Numbered from the stretch's first letter, positions 28,496 through 37,835 are shown. The stretch: DNA of 64,000 nucleotides from Natronorubrum thiooxidans (GCF_900156475.1 NZ_FTNR01000002.1:248001-312000); one strand, 5' to 3'. Numbers and translations are program-made. The notes: generated from the letters alone by a model not told the origin.

Positions 28496-28604
28496 GCGGC
28501 GGTCGTCCGAGACTGGTCGTTCGGCGAGACTGTGTCCCGTTTTTGACTGTCAACGGAGCTGATACCGGGTGAAGATTATCCGTGCCCGGACAGTACCCCA
28601 CTCG

Positions 28605-29357
28605 ATGACTGACATCGGAACCGAGACGCCATCCCGTGTTCTTATCGCTGGAGCAAGCGGCGACACCGGGAACGAGCTGTTGTCCGTGTTACGACCGACG
28701 GAGCTCACCGTTCGTGCGACGACGCGCTCGTGTGCCCACGCCGACACCCTCGAGCGACTCGGTGCCGACGAGGTGATCGTCGCCGACTTCTTCGAATCGG
28801 CCGACGCGGTCGCAGCCGTCGAGGACTGCGATCTCATCTACTGTGCGCTCGGCACGCCACCGAGCTGGCGACACACGGTTGGCGGCAAACTTGTCGATCG
28901 AACCGGCGTCATCAATCTCGTGACGGCCGCGCTGGGTGCTGATGTCGACTATTTCGTCCTCGAGAGCGCGATCGGCGTCGGGAACTCGAAAGCCGGCCTC
29001 TCGCTGCCTGCTCGCCTCCTGATCCGCGGCTCGCTGCGTGCCAAACGGGACGCCGAGGCTGCGTTGTCCCGTTCCGGGCTGGCGTATACGATTATTCGGC
29101 CGGGACGACTCACGAACGCGCCGCCGACCGACGAACCCGTCGTCGGCAGGGGTGGTAACTCCGTGGCGGGATCGATCCCCCGGGCCGACGTCGCTCGACT
29201 CATGGCCGTGGCACCGTTTACTCCCGACGCACGGAATCGGACGTTCGAGGTCGTCAGTCGTGATGGGCTCACTGAACGGCCGCGTAACGTCGTTGCCATC
29301 GACTGGGCGTTCGACCGTCTGGACGACCTCGAGACGGCCAAGCGAGATGGGCCCTGA
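28605..29357 (+). CDS. NAD(P)-binding atypical SDR oxidoreductase
   Basis: 250 residues from ATG 28605. VLIAGASGDTGNELL is the TGxxGxxG-type Rossmann loop of NmrA/SDR-a5-like proteins; CALGTPPSWRH and YTIIRPGRLTNAPPTDEP complete the pattern. These reduce small substrates or act as redox sensors; the substrate is unknown. It is convergent with the GIDE-domain gene, with 36 bp between stops. Confidence 0.8.
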   Translation: MTDIGTETPSRVLIAGASGDTGNELLSVLRPTELTVRATTRSCAHADTLERLGADEVIVADFFESADAVAAVEDCDLIYCALGTPPSWRHTVGGKLVDRTGVINLVTAALGADVDYFVLESAIGVGNSKAGLSLPARLLIRGSLRAKRDAEAALSRSGLAYTIIRPGRLTNAPPTDEPVVGRGGNSVAGSIPRADVARLMAVAPFTPDARNRTFEVVSRDGLTERPRNVVAIDWAFDRLDDLETAKRDGP

Positions 29358-29393
29358 TCCGTCTGCGCCCGAACCAACGGGACCGGCCGCGTC

Positions 29394-30206
29394 TCACAGG
29401 AAGAGCATCGAGACCAGTCCAACGATACCCGCGAGCGCAAAGCTGACGCCAGGAACTGCGAGCAGCCCGCCAAAGATCAGATAGAGCGAACCCGACCGCT
29501 GTCGATCGGCGAGGACGGTCGGCTCGTCACCCGCCGTAATTTCGAACCAGTCATCGCCGGTGACGGTAACCAGCGTGTGCCGGTCGCTCGAGTCGGTGAC
29601 GGAGCCACCGAAGACGTGGACGTCGCTTCCAGTCTCGAGGCGATGTTCGCGGTACTGACGCCGTGTAACGCCCGCCGGATCGGAATCCACAGCGTCGGGT
29701 TCGGTACCAGCCTCCGGGAGGCCGGCCGTCTGGAGTCGATCCAGCACATCACTCGAGAGCGCTGTTCGATCCGTCCACGGCGTCCCCTCGGCTCCCCAGT
29801 CAGTCAGCGAGAGGACCGCGTTTGCCGGATCGACGGCGAGGCGATCGACGCCGTCGTCGACCGCGAAGGGGACGCCAGCCGAGATTCCCCTGTCGAATGT
29901 CCACGCCGACTCACCGACGTCCCCGTTCTCATCGCGGGTGCGGGACTGCACCGTATAGGCCAGACACGTCGTCCCGGAAATCGGTCCCTCGAGTGTCTCC
30001 TCGCCGTGGGGCTGTACCGTTCCCTCGAACTCGACGAGACCGCTCGCCTCGGGGACCGCTCCCAACGGGATCGGCTCGGCCTCGCGGAGTGCTCGAGCGG
30101 TCCGGAGACGACCGACACCGACCGCAGCGATCGAGAGACCACCACCCAGGATCGCGAACCCGAACAGTGCCACGATCCCCATCGCGACGGGCCCCAGCGA
30201 CGACAT
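29394..30206 (-). CDS. GIDE-domain (MULAN-like) membrane protein
   Basis: 270 residues from ATG 30206 (MSSLGPVAMG). One N-terminal membrane segment (about 5-28), then a soluble GIDE/BAM-like domain (VEFEGTVQPHGEETLEGPIS, YTVQSRT, TWTFDRG-like), and two C-terminal segments. It resembles the membrane part of the mitochondrial ligase MUL1 but has no RING finger. Function in archaea is unknown. Upstream of 30206 the frame continues but is not protein-like. Confidence 0.7.
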   Translation of the reverse strand: MSSLGPVAMGIVALFGFAILGGGLSIAAVGVGRLRTARALREAEPIPLGAVPEASGLVEFEGTVQPHGEETLEGPISGTTCLAYTVQSRTRDENGDVGESAWTFDRGISAGVPFAVDDGVDRLAVDPANAVLSLTDWGAEGTPWTDRTALSSDVLDRLQTAGLPEAGTEPDAVDSDPAGVTRRQYREHRLETGSDVHVFGGSVTDSSDRHTLVTVTGDDWFEITAGDEPTVLADRQRSGSLYLIFGGLLAVPGVSFALAGIVGLVSMLFL

Positions 30207-30551
30207 ACCTCGCGATTGCACGCCGGGAAGAATAACTCCCGCGACACTCGAGGCACGTCCGATCGGCGTCAGTGGTGAGCAGTGCGCAACTCGTGGTAGC
30301 TGACAGGTCCCAAACTGGTTTGGGGATATCGATATATGGTATGGCATAGTATAACACGACACGGTAGGTCGGCAGCACTGCACCTGTTGCCCTGCCGTCG
30401 CACTCCCCAATCGATTCGGTTTTTTGGACGAACTGACTCCAGAGATACCGGCGAAGCCCGCTCACAGACGCTTCTTGAACGACGTGAAACTGCCAGCCGA
30501 TCCGAAGCCGCGAGCGGTACAGTTACCCGCCCGCACGGCGATGCCCGTACC

Positions 30552-31862
30552 ATGACGCGCTGGATTGGTGAGATCTTTACGAGCGATGTCGGCTGGGCCC
30601 ATCTCGAGGCGCTCGTCGATATCGAGACCCGGATGGCAGGGAGCGACGGCGAACGCGAGGCCGCGGCACTGACACGTGATGCACTTGCGGATGTCGGCGC
30701 GAGAAACGCCCGCCTCGAGTCGTTCGAGATTCAGGGCTGGACCCGCGGTGAGAGTTCGATCACGGCCGGCGAGACGACCCAGGAGTGTATCGCACTCCCG
30801 CGGAGTCCGTCCGCGAACGTCTCGGCACCGCTGGTCGACCTCGGCTACGGCCTCCCCGACGATTTCGAGACGGCCGACCTCGAGGGCGCAATTGCCATGG
30901 TCCGCAGCGATATTCCGGAGTACGCCGACCGCTACATCCACCGCCGGGAGAAGTACTATCACGCCGTCGCCAACGGGGCCGTCGGCTTCGTCTACCGCAA
31001 CCACGTCGAGGGCTGTCTCCCGCCAACGGGGAGCGTGGGGACTGACGACGAGCCGGTCGGTGAGATTCCGGCCGTCGGCGTCTCGAGCGAGGTCGGGGCG
31101 CGACTGGCCCGTCGATTTGACGGCGACGAAGTTACGCTCGCGGTCGACGCCGAGATTCACGAGGCGACCAGCCAGAACGTCCACGCCGAACTCGGCCCCG
31201 ACACCGACGAGCGCGTGCTCGTGACCAGCCACGTCGACGCCCACGACATCGCGGAAGGGGCACTCGACAACGGCGCTGGCACGGCGATGCTCGTCGAACT
31301 CGCGACCGCGCTGGCGAGTCGTGAGGCCGACCTCGAGACCCGCGTCGAGTTCGTCGCCTACGGGGCCGAGGAGGTGGGATTGGTCGGCTCCACGCATCAC
31401 GCCGAGACGACCGACCACGAGACGATCAAAGCGATCGTCAACACCGACGGCGTCGTCCGCGATCGAACGCTCTCGATGACGACCCACGGGTTCGACGGCC
31501 TCGAGGCCGCTGCAGACACCGTTTCGGAGCGGTACGACCATCCGATCGAGACGGTGCCAAAACTCGGTCCCCACAGCGACCACTGGTCGTTTGTCAAGTG
31601 GGGCGTGCCGGGGTATCACGTCACGTCGACGTCCGACGAGGTCGGCCGCGGCTGGGGACACACCTTCGCCGACACCATCGAGAAACTCGAGCGGCGCACC
31701 CTCCGAGAGCAAGCGGTCTTACTGACCGACCTCGTCGTCGAACTGGCACGCGAGGCCGTCAGTATCGAGCACCGAACCCCCGACTCGATTGCCGCCGACC
31801 TCGAGTCACAGGGACTCGCAGAGGGCATGCGCGTGACCGGTGACTGGCCCTACGAGACGTAG
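30552..31862 (+). CDS. M28-family zinc aminopeptidase
   Basis: 436 residues from ATG 30552. Ligands of the two-zinc site are visible: VTSHVDAHDIAEGALDNGAG (His and Asp), VAYGAEEVGLVGS (Glu-Glu), IVNTDGVVRD (Asp) and HSDHWSFVKWGVPGYH (His). A PA-like insert (about 100-200) precedes the catalytic part. No signal peptide, so probably cytoplasmic peptide turnover. The frame to 30336 is open but lacks coding character. Confidence 0.87.
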   Translation: MTRWIGEIFTSDVGWAHLEALVDIETRMAGSDGEREAAALTRDALADVGARNARLESFEIQGWTRGESSITAGETTQECIALPRSPSANVSAPLVDLGYGLPDDFETADLEGAIAMVRSDIPEYADRYIHRREKYYHAVANGAVGFVYRNHVEGCLPPTGSVGTDDEPVGEIPAVGVSSEVGARLARRFDGDEVTLAVDAEIHEATSQNVHAELGPDTDERVLVTSHVDAHDIAEGALDNGAGTAMLVELATALASREADLETRVEFVAYGAEEVGLVGSTHHAETTDHETIKAIVNTDGVVRDRTLSMTTHGFDGLEAAADTVSERYDHPIETVPKLGPHSDHWSFVKWGVPGYHVTSTSDEVGRGWGHTFADTIEKLERRTLREQAVLLTDLVVELAREAVSIEHRTPDSIAADLESQGLAEGMRVTGDWPYET

Positions 31863-31885
31863 TCACCCGGGAGACAACCGCACGC

Positions 31886-31892
31886 TTTTTTT
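31886..31892 (+). terminator. Oligo-T terminator after the M28 peptidase gene
   Basis: Seven T residues follow 24 bp after the stop; archaeal RNA polymerase stops at such runs. Confidence 0.4.
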
Positions 31893-31914
31893 CGGGCCGC
31901 GTCAACGAGGTGGC

Positions 31915-32736
31915 ATGGACGCCGCGTGGTTCGAAGCCAAGCAGCCGGTCGTCGGAATCGTCGAGCGAACGCGAACGGACGGCAGTGACGATGCCGACAC
32001 GCGGTCGATTCGCGTCGATGATGCGCTCGAGGCGACGCTGGAGAGCGCCGACGCGACGAGCGTTTGTGGCGACCTCGAGGCCGTCCTCGCGGCGGAGCCG
32101 TCACTGCTGGTGGCTGCGGGGGAGTCGACACTTTCGGCAGTCGCTCGAGCCAATCCCGACGTGCCCGTCCTGCCGGTCGGCAACGTCCCCGGAATCGACG
32201 CCGTCGGCCACGACACGCTCCCGGCCGCGCTCGAGGCCGCGCTCACCGGCGATGGGACGATTCGACAGCGGTCAGTGCTGGGTGTCGACGTCGACGACAC
32301 AACTCGAGACAGTGAGCGTTCTCCTGTGCGGGCGCTGTTCGACGTTTCGCTCGTCACCGACGAACCGGCACGGATCTCCGAGTACGCTGTCTCGAGTCGC
32401 GGCGACTTGATCGCGACCTTTCGGGCCGATGGCGTCGTCGTCGCGACGCCGGCAGGTAGTCACGGCTACGCCAGCGCTGTCGACGCGCCCCACCTCTCGC
32501 CGGCCGTCGACGCCGTCGCTGTGACTCCGATCGCGCCGTTTGTCATGCAGACTCGCCAGTGGGTGCTTCCCGAGGACGGCCTCGCGCTCACCGTCGAGCG
32601 CAACGACACTGCCGTCAGGCTCGTGGTTGACGATCGACCGGTCGCGACAGTTCCCGTCGACGCAACAGTCACGATCGCCGTCGACGGGACGCTGTCGATG
32701 CTTGCCGTTTCCGAGACCATGCTCGAGTCAGACTAA
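31915..32736 (+). CDS. NAD-kinase-like protein lacking the GGDG motif
   Basis: 273 residues from ATG 31915. The C-terminal half matches NAD kinases: FRADGVVVATPAGSHGYASA in place of DG..V.TPTGSTAY, then AVTPIAPFVM. The N-terminal catalytic GGDGT loop is replaced by VAAGESTLSAVA, and the partner loop reads VLPVGNVPGID. So the protein probably binds NAD or another adenine nucleotide but may not phosphorylate it in the normal way. Haloarchaea often have this type beside a standard NadK. It could be an NAD(H)-binding regulator or a diverged kinase. Confidence 0.75.
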   Translation: MDAAWFEAKQPVVGIVERTRTDGSDDADTRSIRVDDALEATLESADATSVCGDLEAVLAAEPSLLVAAGESTLSAVARANPDVPVLPVGNVPGIDAVGHDTLPAALEAALTGDGTIRQRSVLGVDVDDTTRDSERSPVRALFDVSLVTDEPARISEYAVSSRGDLIATFRADGVVVATPAGSHGYASAVDAPHLSPAVDAVAVTPIAPFVMQTRQWVLPEDGLALTVERNDTAVRLVVDDRPVATVPVDATVTIAVDGTLSMLAVSETMLESD

Positions 32737-32752
32737 GTGATCGACCGGGGAT

Positions 32753-33001
32753 CTAGCTGTTGTGGGGCTCCTCGTCGCGGTGATTGTCCGGGTTGAGGTT
32801 CTCGAGGGCGTCGTTCTCCCGCTCGTCGGATTTGTGTTCGATATCCTGCCGACGCTGTTCTTCGTCGTGACGCTCGCGGGCCTCTTTCTCCGCGTCGGTG
32901 AGTTTCTCGTCTTCCTCGTCGTCGGCCTCGGTGTCCTCGTGTGCCAGTTCGACGTCCCGTCCGTGCTCGTCTGTGTCGGTCTCGTCAGTGGTGTCGGACA
33001 T
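32753..33001 (-). CDS. Small highly acidic charged protein, unknown function
   Basis: 82 residues from ATG 33001. Almost all residues are D, E, K, R, T, N and H, for example DEEDEKLTDAEKEARERHDE. It is probably helical or disordered. It matches no family that I recognise. The frame's acidic codon choice argues for real coding. It is convergent with the NAD-kinase-like gene (17 bp between stops). Confidence 0.6.
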   Translation of the reverse strand: MSDTTDETDTDEHGRDVELAHEDTEADDEEDEKLTDAEKEARERHDEEQRRQDIEHKSDERENDALENLNPDNHRDEEPHNS

Positions 33002-33101
33002 GCTGATCCCGACTGGCGATATCGTCGATTCCCGAAGAGACGTTTGGCTTGCGAGGGTCGGCGTGGGGACGTGGGTGTCAGCTGGCGGCGTGACGTCGGC
33101 G

Positions 33102-33785
33102 TTACCAGGGCTCGCCGGAGGCGAGATCGACCTCGCTGTCACCCTTTGCGGAGGGACAGACGTCGGCCAGCACGCAGTCCGCACAGTCGGGATTCCGAGC
33201 CGTACAGGTCGCCCGACCGTGATCGATACAGAGGTGGGTGAACTGCTGCCAGTAGCCTTCGGGAACGATCCCCATGAGGTCCTGTTCGATCGGCTCTGGA
33301 TACTCCTCATCGGTCAGGCCGAGTCGACGCGAAAGTCGCTGGACGTGGGTATCAACCACAATCCCTTCGACGACGTCGTGGGCGTGCTGGAGGACCACGT
33401 TCGCTGTCTTTCGGCCGACACCCGACAGCTCCGTGAGTTCGTCCATCGTATCCGGCACCTCGCCGTCGTGGTCCTCGAGGATCGTCGCACAGGCGCTGCG
33501 GATGTATTTGGCCTTGTTGTTGTAGTACGTGATCGAGTTCAGGTCCTCGGCGAGTTCCTCCTGTGAGACGTCGGCGTAGTCTGCCGCCCCATCGTACTTC
33601 TCGAAGAGATGTTTCGTCTCTTTGTTCACGCGTTCGTCAGTACATTGTGCCGAGAGGATCACCGAAATCAGCAATTCGAGGCGGTTGGCATACCGCAGCG
33701 AAATCGTCGAGTCTGGATAGGCTTCCTCGAGACGCGTAATGACTTCCTCGGCCTGTTCCTCGCGGCTCTCGAGCGGGGTTCCCAT
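33102..33785 (-). CDS. nth: Endonuclease III (DNA glycosylase/AP lyase)
   Basis: 227 residues, normal length. The helix-hairpin-helix reads ELSGVGRKTANVVLQHA with catalytic Lys, the catalytic Asp is in IVVDTHVQRLSRRLG, and the 4Fe-4S ligands are in CTARNPDCADCVLADVC. It removes oxidised pyrimidines in base excision repair. ATG 33785 is the natural start (MGTPLESREEQ). Confidence 0.95.
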   Translation of the reverse strand: MGTPLESREEQAEEVITRLEEAYPDSTISLRYANRLELLISVILSAQCTDERVNKETKHLFEKYDGAADYADVSQEELAEDLNSITYYNNKAKYIRSACATILEDHDGEVPDTMDELTELSGVGRKTANVVLQHAHDVVEGIVVDTHVQRLSRRLGLTDEEYPEPIEQDLMGIVPEGYWQQFTHLCIDHGRATCTARNPDCADCVLADVCPSAKGDSEVDLASGEPW

Positions 33786-34398
33786 TGTGCGTTCGTTGCG
33801 AGAGTGACCATTTGATCCTGTCGGTCAGCGATTGTGAGACCTCGAGGCCGGTCGTCGACGACTCACTGTTGGCGAGACCACAGATTCTGTGTTCGAGTAA
33901 TAATCAGAAATAAATATATTTACTATTTTGTGAGAAGTGAGATGGGTCCGTGAGTCGGCGTTGACGGAGACAGATAATCAACAGGTACTCGAGTATACGA
34001 ACAGTTCAACACGGTTAGACGACAGTAGCGGGCGGTGACGTGTTTGTTCGATCGACGACCCATCGATTACGTCGGTTTCCGAGTGAAAGTACCCAATCTG
34101 GCGGTTGTTCATCTGCTAAACCCGAGTGTCTCGCTCGGACGAGCTCTCCCTCGACAGTATATACGTAGACCGATAGTAGTAGATACTTATCAAACTCTCG
34201 TTATGTATATTGGTGCGCTCCCAATCAACTGGGCAGGCCGTCACCATCCGTCGGACCGACGGAGAACACGACACGCACTGTCAGAATGCGGCTGGCTGTT
34301 CCGATCTACAAGTATCGTTCGGTGGCTTCGTTCGACGGTGCAGTTACGGCTGTGCTGTGGTACCAAGCGTTAGTAGTCCCCGTCTCGTACGCTCGAGC
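33786..34398. other. 613-bp gap with an AT-rich patch
   Basis: No convincing gene. 33895-33945 is AT-rich (a run of A/T around AATAAATATATTTACTATT), and a second AT-rich part lies at 34155-34215 with TATA-like words that may serve the methyltransferase. A 15-bp palindrome CCGTCGG-A-CCGACGG lies at 34248-34262. A 112-codon open frame from 34035 has Arg/Trp-rich, non-haloarchaeal composition and is not called. Confidence 0.4.
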
Positions 34399-35028
34399 AT
34401 GCCGCACACAGCGCCGTTCGAGGAACACACCGACCGGTATGAGGGGTGGTTCGAGGCCCATGAAGCCGTGTACCAATCCGAACTCGAGGCTCTGGAACGC
34501 TTGGTGCCGTCGCCCGGATACGGCCTCGAAATCGGCGTCGGCAGCGCACGCTTTGCCGAACCGCTCGGGCTGTCGGTCGGGATCGATCCAGCCGAGGCGA
34601 TGCTCGAGTACGCCCGCGAGCGAGGGATCGACACTGTCAGAGGTGTCGCCGAAGCACTCCCGTTCGCAGACGACGCGTTCGAGACCGCGCTGATCGTGAC
34701 GACGATCTGTTTCGTCGACGATATCCCGCAGACGCTGGCCGAAGCGGATCGAATTCTCGAGCCGTCTGGACGACTCGTGATCGGATATATCGACAGGGAC
34801 AGCCCCGTCGGCCAGCGGTATCAGGAGACCAAAGACGAGAATCCGTTCTACAGGGACGCGACGTTCGTTTCGACCGACGAACTCGTCGCGGCGCTCGAGA
34901 CGGCCGGGTTCACCGAGGTCGAGTTCGTCCAGACCATCTACCACTGGCTCGATGAAATCGATAGCCCCGAACCGATCGAGGAGGGGTACGGCGACGGCTC
35001 GTTCGTCGGGATCAAAGCGACTCGGTGA
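34399..35028 (+). CDS. SAM-dependent methyltransferase (class I, UbiE-like)
   Basis: 209 residues from ATG 34399 (MPHTAPFEEHTDRYE). Motif I reads YGLEIGVGSARFAEPLG, with the acidic SAM ligand in GIDPAEAMLEYARERG and ALPFADDAFETALIV as motif II. The substrate is unknown. It is followed by the ABC exporter genes 123 bp downstream. Confidence 0.85.
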   Translation: MPHTAPFEEHTDRYEGWFEAHEAVYQSELEALERLVPSPGYGLEIGVGSARFAEPLGLSVGIDPAEAMLEYARERGIDTVRGVAEALPFADDAFETALIVTTICFVDDIPQTLAEADRILEPSGRLVIGYIDRDSPVGQRYQETKDENPFYRDATFVSTDELVAALETAGFTEVEFVQTIYHWLDEIDSPEPIEEGYGDGSFVGIKATR

Positions 35029-35151
35029 TGGTCTGACCAGCCGCGGGCATCGACCGACCCGATATCGACAGATCGGATTGCCCTGTCGGAAACGTATCTC
35101 ATTACGCGACTCACCAGTACAGCCAAATGAGTTCGTTGAGTAGCCCGTTCT

Positions 35152-36078
35152 ATGACCGCCATCGAACTCGAGGGACTCACGAAAGATTACGGCGAGGTCC
35201 TCGCAAACGACGACCTGACGTTCAGCGTCGAAACTGGGGAGGTCTTCGGCTATCTGGGGCCGAACGGGGCGGGGAAGACGACGACAATTCGGATGCTTCT
35301 CGGGTTCATTTCCCCGACGGCGGGGACTGGCCAGGTACTGGGACACGATATCCGGGACGAACGAGCGCTCATCGAAGCCAAACGGCAGATCGGGTATCTC
35401 TCCGACGAGCCGGGGTTCGACGAGCAGGCGACTGGCAACGAAATCCTCGAGCTCCACGCCGCGGTCAAAGGCGACGAGCGAAGCGACGAACTCCTCGCGT
35501 TGTTCGATCCCCCGATGGACCGACAGATTCGCGAGTACTCGCGCGGGAACGTCCAGAAGCTGGGGCTCGTGACAACGTTCATGCACGATCCGGAGCTCGT
35601 GATCTTAGACGAGCCAACGAGCGGCCTCGATCCGCTGATGAAACAGCGCTTTGCTGAGTTCCTCCGACGCGAGAAAGAAAACGGGGTGACGGTCTTCTTT
35701 TCCTCGCACATTTTGAGCGAGGTTCGACGGCTCTGTGACCGCGTCGGCATTATTCGCGGTGGGGAACTCGTCACGATCGAACCGATCGAGACGCTGTTGA
35801 CTCGAAGCGGGAAGGCGGTGCGCATCCAGAGCGAGACGCCGATTCCGCTCACGGTGCTCGATATCGATGGCGTCCACGACCTCGAGTCGAGTCTTCCCGG
35901 TGGCACGGACGATATCGATCCGTCGTCGGCATTTACCGAATGTGCGTTTACGTTCACTGGCGACATCAATCAACTCCTCGCGGCCCTCTCCGAGTACGAC
36001 CTGCTGGATCTCTCGATCGAGGAAGCACCACTCGAGGACGTCTTCCTGCGATTTTACGGCGGTGGGACCGATGTTTGA
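35152..36078 (+). CDS. ABC transporter ATP-binding protein
   Basis: 308 residues. Walker A GPNGAGKTTTIRML, Walker B LVILDEPTSGLDPL and the D/H loops (SSHILSEVRR) are intact. The signature loop is YSRGNVQKLG rather than the usual YSGGMKQRL. A C-terminal domain of about 90 residues follows, as in NatA/CcmA-like exporters. The stop overlaps the permease start by eight bases. Substrate unknown. Confidence 0.9.
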   Translation: MTAIELEGLTKDYGEVLANDDLTFSVETGEVFGYLGPNGAGKTTTIRMLLGFISPTAGTGQVLGHDIRDERALIEAKRQIGYLSDEPGFDEQATGNEILELHAAVKGDERSDELLALFDPPMDRQIREYSRGNVQKLGLVTTFMHDPELVILDEPTSGLDPLMKQRFAEFLRREKENGVTVFFSSHILSEVRRLCDRVGIIRGGELVTIEPIETLLTRSGKAVRIQSETPIPLTVLDIDGVHDLESSLPGGTDDIDPSSAFTECAFTFTGDINQLLAALSEYDLLDLSIEEAPLEDVFLRFYGGGTDV

Positions 36079-36856
36079 ATTCCTTCGATATGACGGACGA
36101 AAACGGCTCATGGGGAGTCTATATCTGTCGATCGGCATGGCACTCCTGGCGGCGATGATCATCTGGGTCTACCCCTCGTTCCGTGACGCGTTCGACGAGG
36201 ACGAACTGCTCGCGGCCTACCCACAGGAGCTCATCCAGCTGTTCGACGTCCAGACGATGACTGCACTCGAGGGCTTTCTCGCGTTCGAACTCTACGTCTT
36301 CGGCTGGGTGATCCTGCTCGGCCTCTACTTCGCCTACAGTGCCGCGGGTGTGATCGCCGACGAGGTCGACCGGGGCCGAATGGACTCGCTGCTGGCGATG
36401 CCGGTGTCCCGACGGCGGCTCTTGACTGAGAAGTTCGCGTCGCTTGGCGTGCCGATCGTCATCGTGAACCTCCTGTTGCCGCCCGTCGTGCTCGTCGGTG
36501 CCTGGCTGATCGACGAATCGCTGTCCGTGGCCGACGTGTTCGCCGTCCATCTCCTGTCGATCCCGTATCTGTTCGCCTGTGCTGGGATCGGTCTCGTCTG
36601 CTCTGTCGTGTTCGATCGCTCGTCGATCGCCCAACGGGTTGCCCTCGGGGCGACGTTTGCCCTCTTCCTGATGGAATCGGTGCTCGAGGGAACCGATTAC
36701 GAAGCGATCGGGGCACTGACGCCGATGCGGTACTTCGATCCGAACGAAATCCTACTCGAGGGGACGTACGACCTCGTTGGCGCTGGCATCCTGATCGCGA
36801 TGACCCTGTTGTTCGTCGTCGGCAGCCAGTTCTGGTTTGCACGGAAAGATATCTAG
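36071..36856 (+). CDS. ABC transporter permease (ABC-2 type)
   Basis: 261 residues from ATG 36071, inside the end of the ATPase gene. About six membrane segments, and ADEVDRGRMDSLLAMPVSRR is the ABC-2 family coupling motif. With the ATPase it forms an exporter of unknown substrate. Confidence 0.87.
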   Translation: MFEFLRYDGRKRLMGSLYLSIGMALLAAMIIWVYPSFRDAFDEDELLAAYPQELIQLFDVQTMTALEGFLAFELYVFGWVILLGLYFAYSAAGVIADEVDRGRMDSLLAMPVSRRRLLTEKFASLGVPIVIVNLLLPPVVLVGAWLIDESLSVADVFAVHLLSIPYLFACAGIGLVCSVVFDRSSIAQRVALGATFALFLMESVLEGTDYEAIGALTPMRYFDPNEILLEGTYDLVGAGILIAMTLLFVVGSQFWFARKDI

Positions 36857-36858
36857 CC

Positions 36859-36882
36859 GTCTGTCAGCAGACAATTATTTTT
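36859..36882 (+). terminator. Hairpin plus T-run terminator after the ABC operon
   Basis: GTCTG-TCAG-CAGAC (36859-36872) is a perfect short hairpin, followed by AATTATTTTT, three bases after the permease stop. Confidence 0.5.
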
Positions 36883-36936
36883 GTGGCGTCCCCAGCACGT
36901 CCACAGCCGGCGTTGAAGGGATAGTATAAGGATGAT

Positions 36937-36951
36937 ACACGTATGACGTGT
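36937..36951. promoter_or_regulatory. Inverted repeat ACACGT-ATG-ACGTGT at a usp promoter
   Basis: A perfect 6+3+6 repeat between a TATA-like TAGTATAAG (about 36922-36930) and the ATG at 36960, at the expected transcription start. A bound factor here would block initiation. A related ACGTGT lies before the usp at 61932. Confidence 0.45.
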
Positions 36952-36959
36952 GAGATACC

Positions 36960-37835
36960 ATGTCTGATGTACGATCCGATACCGACGGCACCGTGCTGGT
37001 CCCGGTTGCGAACTCGGAGACTGCCGACCGCCAGCTCGATACCGCGATCGATATCGCAACCGATCGGTCGTACCGAATCCTGCTCGTCTACATCGTCGAC
37101 GTTCCGTCCCAACTGTCGCTAAAAGACGGCCGCCGATACCTGCTCGAGGACGACGATGAGGCGATGCTTGCGGATGCGGCGGCGCGTGTTGAGGCCGCCG
37201 GGGTCCCTGTGGACAAGCGGATCCGGATGGCTCGCGGTGTCTCCACGGGAATCGTCGGGGCCGCCGAAAAGTACGATGTCGACACGATTCTGATGGGATG
37301 GCGCGGACGACCGCCACGACAGGACGTCATTCTGGGCAACCACATCGACAGAGTTCTGCGAGACGCCGAGTGTGACGTACTCGTCAAACGGATCAAGACG
37401 CCGAGACCGGAGCCAGTCGAGCGGGTTCTCGTTCCGGTCGCTGGTGGCCCACACGAGGGCCTCGCTGTCGACACGGCTGCCTCGATCGCCAGCCGAAACG
37501 ACGCTGCTGTCACGCTGTTGCACGTCCGCGAATCGGACGACCCCGAACGGACGACAAACGAAGCGAAAACGTTACTTGCCGAGGCCGCAGCCGCGTTCGA
37601 CGACAGTCAGTCGGTCGATCGTCGCATCGTCGAAAGCGACGACGTTGCGGGGACGATCACTGACTCGACCAGCGAACACGACGTCACCGTCCTCGGAACC
37701 TCACGGGGCGGACTCGTCCAGCGAGCGCTCCTCGGGACGATCTCCGAAGCGGTGGGGAGACACGCCGCCAACACGGTCATCCTGGCAAAGCGCCACGATC
37801 CCGTTCCCTCGCGGCTTCGTCGACTGCTCTCCTGA
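36960..37835 (+). CDS. Two-domain universal stress protein, ATP loop altered
   Basis: 291 residues with two Usp domains (about 8-148 and 158-285). The ATP loop G-x2-G-x9-G(S/T) reads GWRGRPPRQDVILGN in the first domain (final S/T lost) and GTSRGGLVQRALLGT in the second (second Gly shifted). So nucleotide binding may be weak or different. This type resembles the Usp tails of haloarchaeal amino-acid transporters. It is the first gene of the stress island and has its own promoter. Confidence 0.85.
   Translation: MSDVRSDTDGTVLVPVANSETADRQLDTAIDIATDRSYRILLVYIVDVPSQLSLKDGRRYLLEDDDEAMLADAAARVEAAGVPVDKRIRMARGVSTGIVGAAEKYDVDTILMGWRGRPPRQDVILGNHIDRVLRDAECDVLVKRIKTPRPEPVERVLVPVAGGPHEGLAVDTAASIASRNDAAVTLLHVRESDDPERTTNEAKTLLAEAAAAFDDSQSVDRRIVESDDVAGTITDSTSEHDVTVLGTSRGGLVQRALLGTISEAVGRHAANTVILAKRHDPVPSRLRRLLS

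Noticed and set aside
30462-31712. 416-codon open frame opposite the M28 peptidase
   Set aside because: Antisense shadow; the plus strand carries the zinc ligands.
34035-34373. 112-codon open frame in the gap before the methyltransferase
   Set aside because: Composition (R, W, L, few acidic residues) is unlike haloarchaeal proteins and no promoter fits.
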